6,103 bases of DNA from assembly GCF_003465825.1 (NCBI RefSeq), contig NZ_QSBV01000035.1, positions 1-6,103 of the forward strand, written 5' to 3'. Under the pieces are notes generated by a model. The model was not told the origin of the DNA, did no database searches, and saw only the letters and a list, made by a program, of their open reading frames with translations. This document shows, one piece after another, positions 1-4,469 of this stretch. Position numbers and translations under genes: made by a program. Each line of letters starts with the position of its first letter. The first letter of the stretch is position 1. Source of the DNA: Collinsella sp. AF02-46-1. GTDB lineage: Bacteria > Actinomycetota > Coriobacteriia > Coriobacteriales > Coriobacteriaceae.

Positions 1-60
1 ACTTAATGTGCTCTCCGTGCGAGCAGGACTGTCCGAGCAGGCGACCAAACCCCGCGCCCC

Positions 61-82
61 GTCCCGGCGAGCGCTCGGGGAC
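61..82 (-). terminator. Weak hairpin downstream of manA
   Basis: Read on the minus strand just after the manA stop, GTCCC and GGGAC can pair around a CGA/TCG inner stem with a GCGC loop and a two-base bulge. Only a GGGTTTGG stretch follows and there is no real U tract, so this may be a weak or Rho-assisted terminator or simply GC-rich chance pairing. Bases 1-89 otherwise show no gene. Confidence 0.2.
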
Positions 83-89
83 CGGTAGC

Positions 90-1022
90 TTACAGGTGGC
101 TGATGATCAGTTCCATCTTGCCTTCGAGGTCGATGGAGCTGACGGTGCTCGGGGCTAGCAGGTGGCTTCCCTTGTGGACGGGGTCGCCGCAGACGGTGCC
201 TTCGCCGTCGATGACCGACAGACACATGAAGGGCCAGTGCTGGTCGAGGGTCTTGCTGCCGTTGACGCGCACGCGATCGACGGTGTAGCAGGGGTTGGAC
301 TCGAGTTCGGTCACGCCGTCGACTTCGGGCGCGGTCACGGTGCCGTCGGTCGGGGCCTGAGAATCAAAGTCGATGCAGTCGAGACTCTGCTCAATGTGCA
401 GGGGACGCAGTTTGCCGTCGGTGCCGGGACGGTCGTAGTCGTACAGGCGATACGTCACGTCGCTCGACTGCTGCGTCTCCAAAATGAGCGTGCCGGTCTT
501 GATGGCGTGGACGGTACCGGAATCAATCTGGAAAAAGTCGCCCTTGTGGATCGGCAGCACGTTGAGCATGTCGTCCCAGCGGCCGTCTTCGATCATCTGT
601 GCAGCCTCGGCGCGGTCCTTGGCGCGCTGGCCGACGATGATTGTGGCGCCGGGCTCGCAGTCCAGCACATACCAGCACTCGGTTTTGCCCAGGCTGCCGT
701 TCTCGTGCTCGGCGGCGTACTCGTCGTTGGGATGGATCTGGATCGAAAGGTCGTCCTTGGCGTCCAGAATCTTAATGAGCAGCGGGAACCCCTTGCCCTC
801 GCAGTTGCCAAAGAGCTCGCGGTGCTCGGCCCACAGCCATGACAGCGTGTGACCGGCGTACGGGCCCTCAGCGATCTGGCAGTCGCCGTTGGGGTGTGCC
901 GAGATGGCCCAGCACTCACCGATGGGACCCTCGGGAATGTCATAACCAAATACGGTTTCGAGCTGGCGGCCGCCCCAGATCTTCTCGTGAAAGATCGGCG
1001 TCAGTTTAATCAAATCGGACAT
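90..1022 (-). CDS. manA: Mannose-6-phosphate isomerase, class I (type I PMI)
   Basis: Interconverts mannose 6-phosphate and fructose 6-phosphate in the cytoplasm, linking mannose use or GDP-mannose synthesis to glycolysis. The 310-residue product has the size of the short Gram-positive ManA (about 315). Visible motifs are FHEKIWGG (residues 11-18), the zinc-site segment QIHPNDEYA (95-103, Q95 and H97), TECWYVLD (114-121, E115), GTVHAI (169-174, H172) and the active-site-like QQSSDVTYRLYDYDR (184-198, R192). Zinc ligands and substrate residues therefore look intact; this is assigned by family resemblance. The start at 1022 is chosen because GGGGG lies 7 bases upstream. The ATG two codons earlier (1028) is too close to it, and the upstream reading frame to 1085 is low-complexity and unlike ManA. 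The gene lies 75 bases after the GntR regulator on the same strand with no clear terminator between, so co-transcription is likely. Confidence 0.95.
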   Translation of the reverse strand: MSDLIKLTPIFHEKIWGGRQLETVFGYDIPEGPIGECWAISAHPNGDCQIAEGPYAGHTLSWLWAEHRELFGNCEGKGFPLLIKILDAKDDLSIQIHPNDEYAAEHENGSLGKTECWYVLDCEPGATIIVGQRAKDRAEAAQMIEDGRWDDMLNVLPIHKGDFFQIDSGTVHAIKTGTLILETQQSSDVTYRLYDYDRPGTDGKLRPLHIEQSLDCIDFDSQAPTDGTVTAPEVDGVTELESNPCYTVDRVRVNGSKTLDQHWPFMCLSVIDGEGTVCGDPVHKGSHLLAPSTVSSIDLEGKMELIISHL

Positions 1023-1097
1023 GTTCATACCCCCATGGTGTTGCGCGGCCGCCCACTCTAAACGAGCCGTAACGAGCGCCCGCATGACTACAAAAAC
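1023..1097 (-). promoter_or_regulatory. gntR-manA intergenic spacer with one operator-like half-site
   Basis: This 75-base spacer has no T-tract terminator, which is consistent with an operon. The plus-strand 8-mer CACTCTAA at 1054-1061 also occurs at 1960-1967 upstream of gntR, and its CTCTAA core is part of one arm of the 1938-1949 palindrome. It could be an internal regulator half-site. GGGGG at 1030-1034 (read on the minus strand) is the manA ribosome binding site. Confidence 0.25.
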
Positions 1098-1817
1098 CTA
1101 TGCCAACGTTACGTTGTGCAGCTCAAAGCGGTCACCAACGTTGCGCGAGATCGAATGCTCAAAGGCGGTGCCGCTATCCAAAAAGCCAATCTGGTTGAGC
1201 TCGAGCAGGGGAGAGCCGGGTTTGGTGTCCAGGCGCTCAGCCTCTTCCTCGGTTGCCGCTACGGCGCGAATGGTGCGGTGGAAGCTCGAAATCTTCAGCC
1301 CGCATTGCTTGCGGATGAAGCTGTAGACCGATCCATACAGGTCTTTCTTTTTAAGGCCCGGAATCAGCTCGAGGGGCATGTAGGTGTACTCGATAACGAT
1401 GGGCTTCTCGTCGACCTGGCGCACGCGCACGATGTGATAGGCAAAGTCGTCCTCGGCAATTCCCAGCTGGGCAGCGACGTCTGCTGGCGGATTGACAATC
1501 GAGAAATCGTAGACCACCGAGGTCACCTTCTCCCCGCGGTGCTCATACGAAAAGCCCTGGGAGCGATCGTTCTTGCCCTGGAAAAACGCCTGGCCGGGAA
1601 GCCCCGCCGTGTCCTTAACGTAGGTGCCCGATCCGCGCCGGCTGGTAACAAGACCTTCATCGGTAATCTGCTCAATAGCTCGTTTGACGGTGATTTTGGA
1701 AACGCTATAGAGCTCGCAGAACTCAACGACGGTGGGCAGCTTGTCGCCCGGCTTTAGAGCGCCGTCCTCGATGCTTCGACGGATATCTGCAGCTATTGCC
1801 TCGTATTTGGGAATCAT
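1098..1817 (-). CDS. GntR-family (HutC/UTRA) transcriptional regulator
   Basis: A 239-residue DNA-binding regulator. Residues 1-68 form the GntR winged helix: PKYEAIAADIRRSIEDGAL, then KLPTVVEFCELYSVSKITV, and the wing RRGSGTYV (60-67). Residues from about 85 to 235 match a UTRA ligand-binding domain, with IEYTYMPLELIPGL (142-155) and the closing LNQIGFLDSGTAFEHSISR (207-225). UTRA members usually bind small metabolites such as sugar phosphates. The start at 1817 has a near-perfect AAAGGAGGT Shine-Dalgarno, and the extra 16 upstream codons to 1865 are non-conserved promoter DNA. The neighbours are manA, downstream on the same strand, and a divergent ROK sugar kinase, so a hexose or hexose-phosphate ligand is a reasonable inference; the sequence cannot identify it. 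Autoregulation is suggested by the upstream palindrome and by a copy of part of it within codons 19-22. Repressor versus activator cannot be decided here. Confidence 0.9.
   Translation of the reverse strand: MIPKYEAIAADIRRSIEDGALKPGDKLPTVVEFCELYSVSKITVKRAIEQITDEGLVTSRRGSGTYVKDTAGLPGQAFFQGKNDRSQGFSYEHRGEKVTSVVYDFSIVNPPADVAAQLGIAEDDFAYHIVRVRQVDEKPIVIEYTYMPLELIPGLKKKDLYGSVYSFIRKQCGLKISSFHRTIRAVAATEEEAERLDTKPGSPLLELNQIGFLDSGTAFEHSISRNVGDRFELHNVTLA
1753..1762 (-). promoter_or_regulatory. Candidate intragenic operator in gntR
   Basis: The minus-strand 10-mer GCGCTCTAAA is identical to 1942-1951, which covers the right arm and centre of the intergenic palindrome. It lies about 55 bases inside gntR and encodes G-A-L-K, with leucine written as CTA, a codon hardly used elsewhere in these GC-rich genes. 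It could be an autoregulatory roadblock site. It is only a half-match, since the left arm is not conserved. Confidence 0.3.
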
Positions 1818-1853
1818 GGAACCTCCTTTCCGGCTTGATTGAGTACAAACGAA

Positions 1854-1859
1854 AGTATA
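1854..1859 (-). promoter_or_regulatory. Candidate -10 box for gntR-manA
   Basis: TATACT on the minus strand, one mismatch from TATAAT, would start a transcript about 30 bases before the gntR ATG. No convincing -35 box lies 16-19 bases upstream. An alternative minus-strand promoter is TTGTTA (1936 to 1931), a 17-base spacer, then ATTATC (1913 to 1908), whose -35 box directly abuts the palindrome. Confidence 0.35.
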
Positions 1860-1937
1860 GTCCACGCCTAAGCATCCCTATTGCGTTTTTGAAAAGTTCG
1901 AGAAAGAGATAATTGAAAAACGCTTCTCTTTAACAAC

Positions 1938-1949
1938 TAGAGCGCTCTA
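1938..1949. promoter_or_regulatory. 12-bp perfect palindrome, candidate GntR operator
   Basis: TAGAGC followed by GCTCTA is a perfect dyad in AT-rich intergenic DNA between the regulator and the divergent kinase. The arm core CTCTAA recurs at 1962-1967, 1056-1061 and, inverted, at 1754-1759. HutC-type GntR proteins typically bind short dyads of this size. The dyad abuts a candidate minus-strand -35 box and would cover the -35 region of a plus-strand AATAAT box at 1966-1971. Its link to this regulator is inferred from position only. Confidence 0.5.
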
Positions 1950-2077
1950 AATGAATATGCACTCTAATAATGTGGTATTGAGCAAATTGATTGGCTCGAG
2001 GACGGGGTTGGGCCGTTTTGCCGCCCAGCGAACCGAATTTCATGCCTTGCGTTTTCCCAGATAAAACCTGCCAAAAC

Positions 2078-2104
2078 AAACCTGTCCCTTTTTGACAGGT
2101 TTTT
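2078..2104 (+). terminator. Intrinsic terminator or attenuator upstream of the ROK kinase
   Basis: A 9-bp perfect stem (AAACCTGTC at 2078-2086 with GACAGGTTT at 2094-2102), a 7-base loop and a run of five T at 2100-2104. No plus-strand gene precedes it, so it would act on a transcript begun within the divergent region, or on stray transcription. AAAACCTG at 2063-2070 can pair with CAGGTTTT at 2096-2103 and would break the terminator. On the minus strand the stem is followed by TTTG TTTTGG, so bidirectional activity is possible. Confidence 0.5.
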
Positions 2105-2117
2105 GCCTGGGGAGCGG

Positions 2118-2123
2118 TACCAT
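2118..2123 (+). promoter_or_regulatory. Possible -10 box of the ROK kinase
   Basis: TACCAT lies 34 bases before the start codon, downstream of the terminator hairpin. A similar TACCATA lies 38 bases before ppaC. TTGACA at 2092-2097 is a perfect -35 hexamer, but the spacer would be 20 bases, longer than normal, so this promoter is tentative. Confidence 0.25.
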
Positions 2124-2157
2124 ACAGGCAATGTTTAAACGAGAAAGGTGGGCTCCC

Positions 2158-3111
2158 ATGGAACCTAAGCAGTACTATATCGGCATCGACGTTGGCGGCA
2201 CTTCGGTTAAGGAAGGCCTGTTCGACGAGGACGGCAACCTGCTTGCCAAGGCCAGCGTGCCCACGCCTCCTATCGTTGACGCCGCGGGCTTTGCCGCGGT
2301 GACCGAGGCTATCGACCAGGTGGTCGCCAAGGCCCAGATTCCGCGCGCCTTTGTGGCGGGTATTGGCCTGGCCGTTCCGTGCCCCATCCCGGCATCGGGC
2401 GATGCCAAGGTCAAGGCCAACATTGCCATTAACCTGCCCGAGCTAAGAGTCGCCATTCAGGAGCACTGCCCCGACGCGGTCGTTAAGTACGAAAACGATG
2501 CCAACGCCGCTGCCATGGGCGAGGCCTGGCTCGGCTCTGCCAAGGGCGTACAGAACGTGGTGATGGTCACCATTGGTACCGGCGTGGGTGGCGGCGTTAT
2601 CGTCAACGGCGACGTGGTGTCGGGCGTTGTGGGCGCCGGCGGCGAGATTGGCCACATGTGCCTGAACCCCGAAGAGGAGCGCACCTGCGGCTGCGGCGGA
2701 CATGGCCACCTGGAGCAGTATTCCAGCGCCACCGGCGTGGTGAGTAACTACCTTGCCGAGTGCAAGAAGGCGGGCGTCGAGCCCATCGAGCTCACCGGGC
2801 CTTCTGATTCCAAGGACGTGTTCCAGGCCTGCCGCGAGGGTGACAAGCTCGCGCTGGCAGCTGCCGATACCATGGCCGACTATCTCGGCCGCGCCCTGGC
2901 GCTTATTGCCAACGTGGTCGACCCCGAGATGTTCCTGATCGGCGGCGGTGCCTCCGCTTCGGCCGATGTCTACCTCGACAAGGTTCGCGAACACTTTAAG
3001 CAGTACGCGCTTTCCGCCTCGCGCGAGACGCCCATTAAGGTCGCTTCGCTCGGCAACGACGCCGGCATCATCGGCGCTGCTTACGTAGCCCTGCGCGCCG
3101 CCGGTAAATAG
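2158..3111 (+). CDS. ROK-family sugar kinase (glucokinase-like)
   Basis: An ATP-dependent cytoplasmic hexose kinase of 317 residues, the normal ROK length. The phosphate-binding motif GIDVGGTSVKEGL is at residues 9-21. The catalytic Asp is D114 in ENDANAAAMGEAWLG (112-126). The glycine-rich TIGTGVGGGVI (138-148) and GAGGEIGHM (159-167) give the ROK signature with sugar-contacting E163 and H166. IGGGAS (261-266) is the C-terminal nucleotide-side loop. The zinc-type motif reads C177, C179 and H184, then LE; the third ligand is His where most ROK kinases have Cys. Start 2158 is preferred over an in-frame ATG at 2092 because AAAGGTG lies 7 bases upstream and the first 22 codons of the longer form overlap a terminator hairpin. 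Glucokinase is the commonest role for this subtype, but fructose, mannose or N-acetylmannosamine cannot be excluded. The nearby manA makes a hexose-to-fructose-6-phosphate route attractive. Confidence 0.9.
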   Translation: MEPKQYYIGIDVGGTSVKEGLFDEDGNLLAKASVPTPPIVDAAGFAAVTEAIDQVVAKAQIPRAFVAGIGLAVPCPIPASGDAKVKANIAINLPELRVAIQEHCPDAVVKYENDANAAAMGEAWLGSAKGVQNVVMVTIGTGVGGGVIVNGDVVSGVVGAGGEIGHMCLNPEEERTCGCGGHGHLEQYSSATGVVSNYLAECKKAGVEPIELTGPSDSKDVFQACREGDKLALAAADTMADYLGRALALIANVVDPEMFLIGGGASASADVYLDKVREHFKQYALSASRETPIKVASLGNDAGIIGAAYVALRAAGK

Positions 3112-3112
3112 C

Positions 3113-3163
3113 TGGTGCAAGGGGGACAGGTTACTTTGCACCAACATGGTGCGAAAGGGACAG
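3113..3163. repeat. Repeat cluster after the ROK kinase (GGTGCAA/GGGACAG units)
   Basis: Two direct 17-base units, 3113-3129 and 3147-3163, share TGGTGC and GGGACAG with three mismatches. Between them TTGCACCA (3136-3143) is a perfect inverse of TGGTGCAA (3113-3120) and a near-perfect inverse of the second unit. GGGACAGGTT at 3123-3132 is the exact inverse of AACCTGTCCC at 2079-2088, before the same gene. The cluster starts two bases after the kinase stop codon and has no U tract. It looks like a REP-like dispersed element rather than a plain terminator. Confidence 0.5.
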
Positions 3164-3190
3164 CCTTGGCCCCCATGCTTGCCACAAAAT

Positions 3191-3225
3191 ATGCCGTGGC
3201 CCTTCCGTCTGCGAAGGCTCGGCAT
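3191..3225 (+). other. Imperfect hairpin in the ppaC promoter region
   Basis: ATGCCG (3191-3196) pairs with CGGCAT (3220-3225), and CCTTC (3201-3205) with GAAGG (3213-3217) inside it. No T run follows. It covers the expected -35 position for a TACCAT box at 3234-3239, so it could be an operator or a remnant terminator of the kinase gene. Confidence 0.25.
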
Positions 3226-3233
3226 CGGCGTGC

Positions 3234-3239
3234 TACCAT
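3234..3239 (+). promoter_or_regulatory. Possible -10 box of ppaC
   Basis: TACCAT, flanked as GCTACCATAGC, lies 38 bases before the ppaC ATG. It resembles the TACCATA found 34 bases before the ROK kinase. There is no clear -35 hexamer; the nearest is TGCGAA with an 18-base spacer. Confidence 0.25.
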
Positions 3240-3277
3240 AGCTACGTCCAAGTACACATATCAAGTGGAGGATATCC

Positions 3278-4201
3278 ATGGCAAACGTTCTTGTCTTTGG
3301 TCACCAGAACCCCGATAACGACGCCATTATGAGCGCCGTCGTCCTGTCCCAGCTGCTCAACCAGGTTGAGTATGCCGGCAACACCTACGAGGCCTGCGCT
3401 CTGGGCCAGCTCCCGGCCGAGTCCGCCAAGCTGCTTGCCGACGCCGGCATTGCCGAGCCCCGCGTGATCGAGTCCGTCGAGGCCGGTCAGCTCGTCGTCC
3501 TCACCGACCACAACGAGTCCGCCCAGTCCGTCGCCGGCCTTAAGGACGCCACGGTCTTTGGTGTCGTCGACCATCACCGCATTGGCGACTTCGAGACCGC
3601 CGGCCCGCTGCACTACATCTGCCTGCCCTGGGGCTCCAGCTGCACCATCGTCACCAAGCTCGCCGGCGTGCTCGGCGTTGAGCTTTCCGACGTTCAGGCC
3701 AAGCTGCTGCTCTCGGCCATGATGACCGATACGCTCATGCTCAAGAGCCCCACCACCACCGATGTCGACCGCGCTGTCGCCGCCAAGCTCGGCGAGCAGG
3801 TGGGCGTCGACCCGGTCAAGTTTGGCATGGATGTCTTCCTTACCCGTCCGTCCGGCTCCTTCACCGCAGCCGAGATGGTCGGCAACGACATCAAGATGTT
3901 CGAGCCTGCGGGCAAGAAGCTGCTCATCGGCCAGTACGAGACCGTCGATAAGAGCCGTGCGCTCGGCATGATCGACGAGATCCGCGAGGCCATGCGCGCC
4001 TACGCCGCCGAGAAGGGTGCTGACGGCATCGTCCTGTGCATTACCGACATCATGGAGGAGGGCTCGCAGGTCCTGCTCGAGGGCGAGACCGAGGCTGCTC
4101 AGAAGGGCCTGGGCATTGCCGACGAGCACGACGGCGTCTGGATGCCGGGCGTCCTCTCCCGTAAGAAGCAGGTCGCTGCCCCCATCATGGCCGCCTGCTA
4201 G
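3278..4201 (+). CDS. ppaC: Manganese-dependent inorganic pyrophosphatase (family II, DHH)
   Basis: Hydrolyses pyrophosphate to two phosphates, pulling biosynthetic reactions forward in the cytoplasm. The 307-residue product matches the short family II enzyme with no CBS or DRTGG regulatory insert. The DHH domain shows GHQNPDNDAI (residues 8-17; metal ligands H9, D13, D15), TDHNE (76-80; D77), VVDHH (96-100; H99 and H100) and MMTDTLMLKSP (148-158; D151). The C-terminal DHHA2 domain shows RPSGSFTAAEM (190-200), K206 and the signature SRKKQ (294-298), whose basic residues bind substrate. Every expected catalytic residue is present. GGAGG lies 6 bases before the ATG. The gene is 166 bases from the kinase, has its own promoter-like box and ends at a strong terminator, so it is probably monocistronic. 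Confidence 0.97.
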   Translation: MANVLVFGHQNPDNDAIMSAVVLSQLLNQVEYAGNTYEACALGQLPAESAKLLADAGIAEPRVIESVEAGQLVVLTDHNESAQSVAGLKDATVFGVVDHHRIGDFETAGPLHYICLPWGSSCTIVTKLAGVLGVELSDVQAKLLLSAMMTDTLMLKSPTTTDVDRAVAAKLGEQVGVDPVKFGMDVFLTRPSGSFTAAEMVGNDIKMFEPAGKKLLIGQYETVDKSRALGMIDEIREAMRAYAAEKGADGIVLCITDIMEEGSQVLLEGETEAAQKGLGIADEHDGVWMPGVLSRKKQVAAPIMAAC

Positions 4202-4221
4202 GTTTAGTTGACCAAACGCCC

Positions 4222-4261
4222 CGACCGGATCGCGGACGCCCCGCGCTCCGGTCGTTTTTTT
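4222..4261 (+). terminator. Strong intrinsic terminator of ppaC
   Basis: CGACCGGA (4222-4229) pairs with TCCGGTCG (4247-4254) and CGCGG (4231-4235) with CCGCG (4241-4245), separated by one mismatch, with a 5-base loop. Seven T follow (4255-4261). It starts 21 bases after the ppaC stop codon. Confidence 0.95.
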
Positions 4262-4316
4262 GTGCACGTCGCCGCGTCGTCTCTTGGACAGGCGTGCCTG
4301 TGCCGTTGAGCAAATA

Positions 4317-4379
4317 ATGTTCAACCTGTGGTTCCGCTTTTCGGCCGCGCTTGCGCGCTTGTCGCGCAGGGTAGGCTAG
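4317..4379 (+). CDS. Possible 20-residue leader peptide upstream of nhaA
   Basis: An ATG-initiated frame in the nhaA leader encodes 20 residues, beginning MFNLWFRF and ending RLSRRVG, and stops 21 bases before the terminator hairpin. It is hydrophobic at the start and arginine-rich at the end. Codons 10-18 lie across the hairpin at 4350-4370, so a translating ribosome would alter leader folding, as in attenuation. Against it, there is no good Shine-Dalgarno (only GAG at 4308-4310). The AATAAT box at 4313-4318, if it is the promoter, would start transcription after this ATG. Short open frames are also common by chance in GC-rich DNA. I do not recognise the peptide. Confidence 0.2.
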   Translation: MFNLWFRFSAALARLSRRVG

Positions 4380-4400
4380 ATGCAAGCGTAATACGTTAGA

Positions 4401-4436
4401 GCGCGGCGCCGCCATCTGGGCGGGCCGTGCTTTTTT
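4401..4436 (+). terminator. Strong intrinsic terminator within the nhaA leader
   Basis: GCGCGGC (4401-4407) pairs with GCCGTGC (4424-4430, one G-U) and CCGCC (4409-4413) with GGCGG (4419-4423), leaving one bulged G and a 5-base loop. TTTTTT follows at 4431-4436. No gene lies between this and the ppaC terminator, so its natural target is the nhaA transcript itself or a small leader RNA. Confidence 0.8.
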
Positions 4437-4469
4437 AAGACGGGAGCTTTCCCGTGAAAGGAGCCGCCC

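Larger units (their letters stand above)
1818..2157. promoter_or_regulatory. Divergent control region between gntR-manA and the ROK kinase
   Basis: This 340-base gap holds no supportable gene. From left to right it contains the gntR Shine-Dalgarno and a minus-strand -10-like box, an AT-rich tract (1881-1925), the 12-bp palindrome at 1938-1949, a plus-strand AATAAT box at 1966-1971, a small hairpin (TGGGC 2009-2013 with GCCCA 2023-2027), and a terminator-like hairpin at 2078-2104. A TTGCCTG/CAGGCAA inverted repeat follows (2103-2109 and 2125-2131), then the kinase Shine-Dalgarno. GC content falls clearly below that of the flanking genes in the middle part, as expected for promoters. Confidence 0.6.
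4262..4469 (+). promoter_or_regulatory. Structured nhaA 5' leader, candidate attenuator or riboswitch
   Basis: The leader is isolated from ppaC by the upstream terminator. It contains the inverted repeat ACAGGC/GCCTGT (4288-4301). Next are arms GTTGAGC (4305-4311) and GTTCAAC (4319-4325), pairing over 7 bp with one G-U around an AT-rich loop that holds AATAAT (4313-4318, a possible -10 box). A hairpin follows (4350-4357 with 4363-4370), then the terminator at 4401-4436, the small hairpin ACGGG/CCCGT (4440-4455) and the Shine-Dalgarno AAAGGAG (4457-4463), 6 bases before ATG. Alternative pairings 4344-4352 with 4399-4407, and 4347-4355 with 4381-4389, would exclude the main hairpins. I do not recognise it as a known riboswitch class. 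Confidence 0.45.

Noticed and set aside
69..78. Palindrome CGAGCGCTCG as an operator
   Set aside because: It lies downstream of manA in very GC-rich DNA where such palindromes are common, and no promoter is near.
162..842. 226-codon plus-strand open frame over manA
   Set aside because: Antisense shadow of the clearly identified manA; the product is low-complexity Val/Ala/Gly/Leu and matches no family.
1818..1865. Earlier start for the GntR regulator
   Set aside because: The added residues are translated promoter and Shine-Dalgarno DNA; the AAAGGAGGT site serves the ATG at 1817.
2092..2157. Earlier ATG for the ROK kinase, giving 22 extra residues
   Set aside because: The extension overlaps the terminator hairpin and has no ROK homology; the ATG at 2158 has a well-spaced Shine-Dalgarno.
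3113..3163. CRISPR-like repeat
   Set aside because: Only two imperfect 17-base units with an internal inverted repeat; no array, constant spacer length or cas genes.
2443..3279. 278-codon minus-strand open frame over the ROK kinase
   Set aside because: Antisense shadow caused by GC-rich codon use; no recognisable domain and no ribosome binding site supporting it.
3242..4324. 360-codon minus-strand open frame over ppaC and its terminator
   Set aside because: Runs through the strong ppaC terminator and mirrors ppaC codons; the protein is repetitive Gly/Leu/Asp/Val without motifs.
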